Shown: positions 11,101-23,100 of the stretch, in pieces
Numbering within the stretch: position 1 is the stretch's first letter
Layout: each line of letters opens with the position of its first letter
NCBI GenBank assembly: GCA_964030475.1
Contig: CAXIPT010000002.1
Span: 12,068,426 to 12,132,425, forward strand
Reading direction: 5' to 3'
DNA length: 64,000 nucleotides
From: Tethya wilhelma
Lineage: Eukaryota; Porifera; Demospongiae; Tethyida; Tethyidae
Notes under the pieces: model-generated
Seen by the model: the letters and a program-made list of their open reading frames with translations, nothing else
What the model was told of the DNA's origin: nothing
The model's database searches: none
Made by a program: the position numbers and the translations under genes

Positions 11101-14100
11101 TTACCAAATTGCACCAATGCCACAAATCCATGCTTCAGTGTGTCTCGAGTGTGTGATGGTGTAGTGGACTGTGACAATGGGATAGATGAATCTATCGATG
11201 CATGTGGTATGTCAGTTGAACACCTGTATTCCCTAATAATTATTTTCTGATCAGAGTATTCAATGCAGACTTACTCCAAACTAATGTATTACATTACACC
11301 ACCAATGTAGGTTGTCCTGATTCAAACTATGCTCCTGTTTGCCAGTACACCAATGGTACAAGGTACTGCATTCCTCAGAGCTACTTGTGCAATCAAATAC
11401 AGGACTGTGAACAAGGCGAAGATGAAACCCCACAACTATGCAGAGGTAGATGATTTAGCTTAGTAAAGTTAACATAAAATTCTATAGACCTTTTATACCA
11501 CATATATTGAGCAGGAGAGCCAAGTGATGACTTTCCATGTGATGACAATGGTAATACAAGGATTAGTTCTGCTTATGTTTGTGATGGATATGCACAGTGC
11601 CCAAATGGCAGAGATGAATCCATATATGGCATGTGTGGTAAGTACAAATAAAGTTTCTTTGAGATCAATGTCAGAAATATTAATTCAGTGAAAACTTTTT
11701 GGTCAATAGGAAACCCATGTCCCTCTGGCTACGTTCCCTGTCCTTTCAACACATCACAATGTATCAATGAGTACCAGCTCTGTGATGGAATGACCAACTG
11801 CTATGATGGAAGTGATGAATCCCTACAGATATGCCGTAAGCCAAACCGTGAAAAAACTCTTTCTAAACCGGTGATTTATCCATCATGCTTCTGCAATATT
11901 CTCAGCCTGTCCACAGGGGCATGTTCGATGCTTTTACAACAGTACAGAATGTCACCCTATCTCTGGTTTCTGTGATGGCACCCCTCACTGTTCTGATGGC
12001 AGTGATGAGAGTGAACAATTCTGTCAAGGTAAGAAATTTGTGAAAAATGGAAAATGTATGAGTATACAAGATTGAGTTTAATTTTCTACACTAATGATTC
12101 ATTGTTCAGGATGTTCCAGTGGTGAACTATCATGCTACAACTCAACACTGTGTGTTAACACCACAGAACTGTGTAATCAACAACAATACTGTCCTGACGG
12201 AGGAGATGAGGATCCCTTTTATTGTTCAGGTTAATAACAGGAGTATAATGCTCCATTAGTACATTCATGATAATTAAATCTCAGGGACTACATAACTTGT
12301 GGATTCACATAAAATATGATACTCAGGCATGCACATCCAAATTATAAGACACAGTACTAATCTGAAAAAGAATTTAAAATGGTACTGGGAAAGAAAAGAC
12401 AAATAAGTCACTAGTTATAGAGTGGCAGTTGGGAAAACAGTCCATATAAATCTCAAGACAATACATTAATTTTTGGTGATTACCTGTACAAACTGTTTGG
12501 TTTTTGAAGGTTGTCCACCTGGATTTGGAGCATGCTTGTACGAGTCATCACGAAGCCACAGATGTCTACCTAATTTCGTATTTTGTGATGGCTATACACA
12601 ATGTAGAGACGGGAGCGATGAGAGTGAAATATACTGTGGTATGTGACTACAAATGCATGGTTGAAACGTAGTGGGCTCAGACTAGTATAGGAGCTAGTGC
12701 CTATTGTGATGTATATTTTGCAATCAACTTGGTTAGGGTTTGGATCAGGATCAGGATCAACATCAACCTCAGGATCAACATTAGAACCGGGATCAGGTAC
12801 AAACTAAACCTACATGTCCAAATTGAACATGATTGACATGCTTATAATGATTATAGATATTACTCAATCTTTCCAGGACCCCTATGTACTTTCGACTGTG
12901 GTGACATGAACAGAACTTACATTGATTGTTATTTTGTCTGTAATGGATCGCCAGACTGCCCAAATCAGAATGATGAATCTCAAGAAACATGTGGTGAGAA
13001 AACAGCTCTTTAGCTAAAGAGATTATCATGGTTATGCTAATCCTTCTGCATACATGGTTATGACTAAGTCGTATTGTATCATTGTATAATGTGATAGGAA
13101 CTTCATCCTTATTCTTCCCATTTGGTGACAACGTTGGAGATGAACGTGTTCCATCAGAAGATGATGGAAGCTCTCCACCCATATACTTATACGAGCCATT
13201 TGTCTTTTTTGGGGAGAGAGAATCAGCAGTTTATGTACGTGAAACTATAGACTTGTTTGCATCATGTATATATTTATTGCAGTGAAAACTGATAATGCAG
13301 GTGAGTACAAATGGACTCTTGTCATTCCGAAATGGATTCACTGAATACAGGGCTCGACCCTTTGATGATCCCTCAATTTCGAACTTTCCACTTGTGGCAC
13401 CTTATTGGGCTGATGTGAATATTAGAAGATTTGGCAACATTTTTTATCGCCAGACAAATGACAATGGTTCACTAGAAACAGCATCTTATCTGATCAACAA
13501 TCACATTGGTGATTTCTCTGCTCTTTTTCAACCAACCAATCTTTTCATTGCAACATGGGCTCGTGTTGCTATGTATGGAACAGATGATGATGTAAGTGTG
13601 CAATATACCTTTATAACTACGGGATACATTACAATGACTGCACATAATATTATAACCTTTAGCGGCAAAACACATTCCAAGTTGTACTAGCCACAAGTGG
13701 TGAAGAATCATATGTCCTATTCATCTATGGCACCATTGAGTGGGGGGAAAGCAACATTGGATTTAAAAATGCTGATGGAAGTAGATTCCTAATGGTGCCC
13801 GGTGCTCTAACAGATGCAACTATGTATATTGAGAACACAAATAATACTGACGTCCCTGGTCTTTACATCTTTCGTGTTGACTCCGAAAGAGGACCAGAAG
13901 GTATAGTGTCAAAAGACTGTGTCATACTATGAGCTCATTCAATGCTTATTTGTACACAGGATCAATGTGTGCCTTTTACTGCCTTGACGAAAATGACACT
14001 TGTATCTCAAGGTCTTTTCTCTGCAATGAGTATCCAGACTGTCCAAATGCTCGAGATGAAGATGAACAATTTTGTGGTAATATATTATAGGCATGCATAA

Positions 14101-17100
14101 ATGCAATATCAATCTGCACACATGAGCCCTGAAAAAGTAATGGAGTCAAACGGAGTAAAGTATAGTACCCAGCTTTGTTTGCACCTTCTACTACAATTAT
14201 GATTCATTCAATAGAATGATATTGATTAATTTGTACACATACAGCCCTTGACAAGTGTGTCAATAGTTACTGTAATACTTTCAGTAAATGTCAGGTTAGA
14301 AGATTGGCACTGTAAAAAATCAATAGAGTGACAATGGGAGAAAGCACTAGAAACTGTACTCAGTCCTCTTTCATTTACAACTGCTTTTTATTTGCAATGT
14401 TAGCATCATTATCTGGATCAGGATCAACATCTGGATCAACATCTGGATCCGCATCAGGTATGTATATCACTGATACAACCATAAGAGAATAGTTTAGGGT
14501 AATTCATTGGTAATTTCTCAATTTGTAATGTAGGATCAGGGTCTATGTGTGAATTTCCATGCTATGATGGATCCGGTACATGTGTTGAGTACTATGATGT
14601 TTGCAATGGAGTAGTTGATTGCCCAAATGGAAGAGATGAACACTCTGAAACATGTTGTAAGGCAAAACACAATATTTGAGCAATATTATAGCTATGATTT
14701 TTCTTATAAAATACAACTATGTTTATTAAGTTTAGTTGTTAGGTAAACAATACAAAAACACAAAATTTATTCCACATGCAGCTCTGAGCATAGAAATTAA
14801 TCCACGTTTCTTGAATACCTATGAATCTACTGGACGGTATGAAACATATCAAGTCTGTCTTCAGTTGACCTCCTATGCACCGTTCCCCACTCCTCTCTAC
14901 TTCAATGCAACTACTGGGCCATATGGAAATACTGCTTCAGGTAATTGGTGTCAACGATTTCGCATGCTTTTCAACAGATCTCCATTATTATTTTACCAGT
15001 CCATATCTTTGTTCCCTTTTTGTGTTATTTTACTCGATACTAGAATTCTCAGACTACTATTTTCCACAAGTTCTAGTCTTTCCACCACTTTCAAACTACC
15101 AGTGCTACAATCTGAGTATTGCTGGCGATGAAATAGTAGAGATTGATGAATATGCATCTATAGAGCTTCGATATGTCAGTGATCCTGGACGAACGATTGC
15201 AGTGAATATTTACAACTCATTTTCCTTTATAATAAATGATGATGATGGTAAGCTGAAATTACTACTTGGGTACTCTTCACCAAAGCTTTAAGAATCATCC
15301 ATGGTTATCTGTAGGAGCATATGCCACTGTCCAAAACAGGACCATCTATACGATGGAGCAAGATGAAGACTTCACTGTCGATGCATGTGTGATCTTGGAT
15401 GCCAGAGGTGGAAACTTGGAACGAGATGTGTCCATACGAGCAATGGTGTCAACAAGACAAGGTACTGTATTTATGTGTGTTCATAGTTACATATGTCTTA
15501 AGCCTCCTCACTTCCCCTTGTGATGTATACAGGCTGCCCAAGAGGCTACCGCCAGTGCCTGTATGATGATACAGACTGCTTTGAATACCACCAAGCTTGT
15601 GATGGCATACGACACTGTAGAGATGGCAGTGATGAAGGATTTGAAGTCTGTGGTATGTTCATATCGTTGCTTGATAGAGACTACATATACAGATTGAGTG
15701 ATCATCATTTATGCTGGCTGGTTTTCACTAACAGGTGGACGAGGTGTGTGCGAGTTTCTCTGCTTTGACTTCAACAATACCTGTTTGCAAAATTCATCCA
15801 CATGCAATGGCCGAGTTGACTGCCCCAATGGGAGAGATGAGTCTGTGGAAGTTTGTGGTTAGTTTCAGTCTTAATGATGAGAAACCAACATAGTACTGAA
15901 AGACACCAGTAATACTGATTTCCATACATGTGTTTACATGTATATCACTAATAGGAAACCCATGTCCCTCTGGCTATATTCCGTGCCCTTTCAACACATC
16001 ACAATGTATCTATGACAACCAGCTCTGTGATGGAATGACCAACTGCTATGATGGAAGTGATGAATCCTTTGCTCTCTGCCGTAAGATTTACTATGAACAA
16101 AACATTTCATCCAAAGCATTTCGTTTTGACATGTGACAACTATCCAATTCTCACAGCATGCCCACAAGGTCATATACGGTGCTTGGTGAATCCAATGGAG
16201 TGCTTACTGATAACCAATATCTGCAACGGTGTCCCTGACTGCTCAGATGGAAGTGATGAAGCACCTCAACAGTGTGGAGGTACACATGTAATACAGTAAT
16301 GCTCATAACTAAGTTCACTACAAGTCAAAATGTCTGATGTTTAGGGTGTCCAATTGGTCAAGGATTATGTCCTGACAACTCTTCAATATGTGGTGATGTC
16401 ACTGAACTTTGCAATGGACAGCCATTTTGCCCATCTGGGGGAGACGAAGATCCAATCGTTTGTTCAGGTTAACAATTTCATTACATTCATGGGCACCTTA
16501 CCCAAGCTTGCTCCACTTAATTTGCTGCTGATCCTATAATTTTTTTTGTTGACTGCATATAATAATATTATAGGCTGTCCATATGGTCATCTGCCATGCT
16601 TTCATGATAGAACACAGTGCGTGGCATTTTATCATCTTTGTGATGGAAAACAACATTGCACAGACGGAAGTGATGAAAATGAGTACTGTAGTGGACCAGG
16701 TTCAGGCTCAGGATCTATACCAGGTATAATTTTTATCACCTATATACTGCTATGCTATATTTGCAAGTTGACCTTGTACATGCTAAAATATTCTTTAATA
16801 TGCAGAATGTCCTAGTGGTTATGCTCCATGTGCATTTGATAGAAGTCAATGCATAGAGTTTAATCAGTACTGTGATGGAACTGTGAACTGCAGAGATGGA
16901 AGTGACGAAGGAGAGTTTTGCAGTAAGTTATGGACACAAAGTATGCATGCAGGTGGTGCTTTTTCTGAGGAGAATTTTGTACAATAAAGCAATTTGTGAA
17001 TCAATTTACCTTCATGCTTTAGGAGGAGTATGTCAATTTCCTTGCTATGATTTCAACGGCACTTGTGTACCAAACTCTGACACTTGTAATGGCTACATTG

Positions 17101-20100
17101 ACTGTCCTAACGGGAGAGATGAGTCTGTGGAAACTTGTGGTTAGTTTTGTTTTTATAGTAGACCAATACCTACGTTATGTACCAGGTATAATTATAGCAA
17201 TGATTATTCTTGGCTACTCATTGATTTCCCCTGGATGTTCGCTGATAGGTAACCCGTGTCCCTCTGGCTATGTTCCCTGCCCTTTCAACAGATCACAATG
17301 TATCTATGACAACCAGCTCTGTGATGGAATGACCAACTGCTATGATGAAAGTGATGAATCCTTTGTTTTATGCCGTAAGATAGAACTTGAACCACTTAGC
17401 ACACAAAATAATCCTGCACAAAATGTGTATAATCATTGTGTTTACAGCATGTCCAGAGGATCACATCAGATGCTTCACAGACCCAACTCAGTGCTTTGCA
17501 ATAACTAGCCTGTGTAATGGAGTCCCTGACTGCTCAGACGGAAGTGATGAGGACCAAGAACATTGTGGAGGTAAAACATTCACCTACTCGATATCAGTAT
17601 CAAAACAACTCTGAAACATGGATAACCATAGGGCTGTTATTTTTGTCTCTCTAGGCTGTCCTTCGGGTCAAGCAGTTTGTCCCAACACTACGGAATGTAT
17701 GAATGTAACTGTCATTTGTAATGGAGAGCCATCCTGTCCAATGGGAGAAGATGAAGACCCATACTTCTGTTCAGGTACAATATATATCAGACTCATCTCA
17801 ATCTTACATTTATGTAAGGTCTACACATTGTATGCTGTTCATTGCAATCTTAAAACTTTCACCAAGCAGCTTGTCCACCTAACTTTGGACCTTGTCCAAA
17901 TGATAGCTCACAGTGTGTGGCATTCTATCAGTTCTGCGATGGAATACAGCATTGCAGTGATGGGAGTGATGAACCAGAATACTGTGATGGAGGTAAGTGA
18001 TTTCACTTTATTATATACAAGTCAAAAATACTAAGAGAAGAGAAAGTCAACACTTCTTGGATTGCTTCATATTTAGGTTCATCTGGATCAGGTACAAGTT
18101 CAGGATCGGGATCAGGATCAGGAGGTAAGTTACAATAAATTGCCATGACATACAAACTTTGTAGTCTTTAAAGTCATGAGTTCATTCTATCCACAGGATG
18201 TCCACTCGGTTATAAACCGTGTTTATACGACAGCAGCCAATGCATCGCATTTCACCAATTCTGTGATGGAGATGTAGACTGCAGAGATGGAAGTGATGAA
18301 GGAAGCAGCTGCTGTAAGCTATACATACAAGTTCTCTATTTCCATCATAATGTTTACTGAGTGCCACTTGTTATTCAGTTGGTGCATGCAATGGGTTCCC
18401 CTGCTACGATTACAACAATACTTGTGTGGAATACTCGTACACTTGTAACGGCTATGCTGACTGTCCCAATGGGAGAGATGAGTCTGTGGGCTATTGTGGT
18501 TAGTTTTGCTTCATAGTACAAATACCCTCTGAACAACAACAAAAATTAACATTTATCGCACTAATTCTCCATGGTTCGCTAATAGGAAACCCATGTCCCT
18601 CTGGGTATGTTCCCTGTCCTTTCAATAGATCACAATGTATCTATGACTACCAGCTCTGTGATGGAATGACCAACTGCTACGATGGAAGTGACGAATCCAT
18701 ACAGATATGCCGTAAGATAGAAGCTAAATCACTCAGTATGTGCAGAAATAAACCTATATGTGATTATTGTGTTTACAGCATGTCCAGAGGATCACGTCAG
18801 ATGCTTCACAGACCCAACTCAGTGCTTTGCAATAACTAACCTGTGTAATGGAGTCCCTGACTGCTCTGATGGAAGTGATGAGGACCAAGAACATTGTGGA
18901 GGTACACATTTATCTATATATATTTTACATAATAGCTATATTTCAACAACTTTGAAACATGGATGGTCAAGGACTTTTTAACTTCTATATACTAGGCTGT
19001 CCTATCAGTCAAGGAGTTTGTCCCAACACTACGGAATGTATGAATGTAACTCTCCTTTGTAATGGAGAGCCGTCCTGTCCACTGGGAGAAGATGAAGACC
19101 CATACTTCTGTTCAGGTATAACAATAAGCTCAAGGAAATAAGAACAAAACCTACCATTCTATTTCACCAAGCAGCTTGTCCACCTGGCTTTGGACCTTGT
19201 CCGAATGACAGCTCACAGTGTGTGGCGTTCTATCAGTTCTGCGATGGAATACAGCATTGCAGCGATGGGAGTGATGAACCAGAATACTGTGATGGAGGTA
19301 AGTGATTTCACTTTATTGCATGCGAGTTAAGTTACTAAGAGAAGAGAAAGTCAACACTTCTTGGATTGCTTCATTTTTAGTTTCATCTGGATTAGGATCA
19401 AGTTCAGGATCAGCATCAGGATCAGGATCAGGATCAGGAGGTATATTTAAAGATCTATAATAACACACCAACTTGTGAATAGGACTTACTGACACTGAGA
19501 TATCTGTTTCATTTACTAATAGGCTGTCCTCTTGGTTATGGCCCATGCCTGTACGATAGAACACAGTGTATTAAGCATGATCAATACTGTGATGGAATCA
19601 CAGACTGCAGGGATGGTAGTGATGAGGGAGGTGTATTCTGTGAACCTCCAGGTTAGTAGAAAGTTTTCTCAGACACTCGGTACACAAGTGACATGTGATG
19701 AAACATTGTGCATCACTTATATACACACAGGGTGTTACTTTGAATGCAATGACTTCAATAGTAGTACATGTGTATCAGAATCAGCTCTCTGCAATGGCAC
19801 TCCAGACTGCCCCAATGGCCGAGACGAAGAGCAATACATATGCTGTAAGTTCAAGTCACCCACTAACTTGATGCTTGTTGTTCACCACTGCACTAATGCA
19901 CATCTATTTAGTTGGTAGATGTGACGGATTTGCCTGCCTTGACTTTGAGAACACTTGCATACAAAATGAGTATGTTTGTGACAGGTATGCTAATTGTCCC
20001 AATGGAAGAGATGAAGCTGTGGAAATATGTGGTTAGTTCCATCAGATTGAGTCATAAAGACATGTATAATCAGGTACAACTCCAACTCTTGTATTATTAT

Positions 20101-23100
20101 TTACACAGAAAATCCATGTCCCTCTGGCTATGTTCCCTGTCCATTCAACACATCGCAGTGTATCTATGACAACCAGCTCTGTGATGGAACGACCAACTGC
20201 TATGATGAAAGTGACGAATCATTGGCAATATGTCGTAAGAGAACACAAAATTGAAAGTGTACCCAAACAATCACTGGAAATTTAACCTCTACTAAAATTT
20301 CTCTCTCGATCCCAGCCTGCCCACAAGGTTACGTTAGATGTTCCATAAATCGATACGAGTGTACACCAATTGATGGTTTCTGCAACAATATCACTGACTG
20401 CTCAGATAACACCGATGAAATGGAGGATATATGTGGAGGTATATAGTATCAAATTGCTCAATATCATAACCTTCAAAACTATTCTATATAATCTCTCCCA
20501 TACATACTACAGCGTGCCCTCCAGACCATGTACAGTGCTCTAACAGTACAGTGTGTATCCACCATCTAGACATATGTGATGGTCAGGTATCCTGTCCTGA
20601 CGGTATAGATGAAATACCATTTGTTTGCTCTGGTTGTCCACCTGATTCCGTGACCTGCCTCTTCAACACATCCGAATGTGTTGCTGGCTATCAACTGTGT
20701 GATGGACGACCCCACTGCAGTGATGGAAGCGATGAAAGAGAATACTGTGGTATGTGCTATATAGAATCTGACTGGTATGCAATTTGTAAACCATTTGCAA
20801 TCACCCATACTCTTAGGCATTGGATCTGGATTTGGATCAGGATCAGGACCAAGACCAGGATCTGGATCAGGTATATATAGTCAATTCTTTTAGGATTGAG
20901 TTTTCAATATGCTGACTGGTCATGTGCATGGTTTTACGTAGCGGGAGGATGCGACAGATTTTCCTGTTATGATTCTGAAAACACTTGTATACCATACTAC
21001 TATGTTTGTGACGACTACCCTCATTGTACCAATGGAAGAGATGAGGCTAAATATATCATACGTACGGTAGTACGTATAGTAGGAATGGGCCGGCTGTCCC
21101 ATAGACACAATACAAAATGTTGGTCACCATAAAAATCTAGTCAAACAAAATTAAGCCCTCAAACTTGCTCAGAGGCTCTAACTAACAGATTACCAATGGC
21201 ATGCAAGGCCTAAAACTCACAGAAACTTTCCTCAGCACTCGTAGAGAGAAGTAGTGGGAAGCCACAACAGTGCCATTTTTGTTCTCCTACTTTCTAACTC
21301 ACGGACTTACTTGAAAAGCATTTCCAGAGAACCAGAATGTGTTGAGCCAACTTTGACAGCACAAAGTAACTCCTTTTCATAGGTAGTACATTCCTTGATA
21401 CTCATTTACATCACAAATAAGCACTAGAAAATTCATGTACTTCAATGTAGCCATTTGTAGTAGAGTTCAAAGGTCATTGATTATCCACGTGGCATTTAAT
21501 ACGCATGCGCATTAGCTGCTCTAGTAGACAATAGCTGCTACTCAGATAACTCAAGCTTTTTGTAGGGACTAACCAGTCTCTGATGGTCTCCTCACTGTAG
21601 TGTTGGAAAAAGTGAATGAACAAGTAGTAAAAATTTCAAAAAAATAAGCAGTGTAGGAATGGGCAGTGCTGTAAAAAGTATTGGAACAAGGAATGGTCTC
21701 AATTTCGGCACATGACTACTTCATTTTTGTGCCCAAGTCTTGGCCAGTAATCTAGTCCTGACTGTTATACTTTATTCCACTTTTTAGCCAAGTAATAAGA
21801 TTGGCAAGAATTTGAACCATTATAATTATATCATGCGATAAGATGTTAAACTTGAACCATTTACAACAATTAGCTAATAATAATAGCCAGAGGGATAAAA
21901 AATGAAAATGAAGTAGTCATGTGCCGAAATTGAGACCATTCCTTGTTCCAATACTTTTTACAGCACTGCCCATTCCTACACTGCTTATTTTTTTGAAATT
22001 TTTACTATATGTAGTACGTACAGAGACCTATACATGCTTACACAAGCAGTGAATGTCTATTTAATGTATGACAAAATATTGTGGTCATGGAATGAACCTT
22101 GTTTTATGAATTAGGACTACAATCAGGATCTGGATTTGGATCAGGATCAGGATTTGGATCTGGATCAGGTATAATAATTAATATTGAGTAAGATCATTAT
22201 TTCATATGCCATTTTGTATGCTAACTGACTAGCATATAGAGCAAAAAGTTAGCTAATACAATGCAGCACAAAACGTATATCATTTGTGATCATGGAGAGC
22301 AATATTTACACACAATGGTATACTTTTTTGCTACTCTAGCTGGGAGATGCGATGGATTTTCCTGTTATGATTCTGAAAACACTTGTATACCATACACAAG
22401 CACTGCATGTATATTTCACAAAAATAATATTATTGTGGTCATGGTATTTTTTATGAATTAGGAATGCACTCAGGGTCAGGATCTGGATCAGGTATAAGTT
22501 GAATTGAGTAATATGGGGTATATAACCCTTATTTCATATACTGGCTAGTCATGTCAACACTTTTTTGGTTAAATATTTCACACTAATACTGATACACATC
22601 TCTAGGATCTGAACTATCATTTCTGATCACATTCCCCAAATACTCTCAAACCGGAGATATCCAGTGTGCTGCCATACCTATATTTGGAGACGACATCATT
22701 GAAAACGACACAAAACTGTTTGTACGGTTCGAAGCAGACTATTATCTAGACCACGTTGTGAACGGATCTTCAACAGTAGTGAATATCAGGGATGATGATG
22801 GTATGCACTCGTAATAACATTGGCACACTCCATTGTTATTTTTTTGCATCTTGATATTGTAGGAGCAATGCTTTCTGTTTATACTGCCTATCAAAGTGTT
22901 TATGAAACTGATGAAAATACTACCGTGTACATCTGTGTTGAACTGGATGACATTGGCGAAGGTCTAAGAAGAGAAGTGGTTGTACAAAGTCACTTAAATT
23001 TGCTTACAGCAAGTAAGCATGTTAAGTAAAATTTAAAAAAAAAACTAAAAAATCAAATCTCAAACTTTCAAAATTTAGTTTGCTGATCTCATAACTATGT

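Larger units (their letters stand above)
8996..11445 (+). other. LDLa domains 1-9: three copies of a three-exon block
   Basis: Exons: 8996-9118, 9201-9317, 9597-9731, 10194-10319, 10393-10509, 10623-10775, 10882-11012, 11078-11206, 11311-11445. Each encodes one LDLa domain. They recur in the order type A (VCPxxxxxCDDE, ending NGRDE), type B (C...CxNxTxxC, ending NGxDES) and type C (GCPTPG or GCPDSN, with YCIPQS). The A-B-C block is therefore present three times. All introns are phase 1, which allows exon gain without frame loss. Confidence 0.85.

Noticed and set aside
14245..14292. Possible short cysteine-containing exon between LDLa domains 16 and 17
   Set aside because: The donor leaves phase 0 while all neighbours are phase 1, and three cysteines do not make an LDLa domain.
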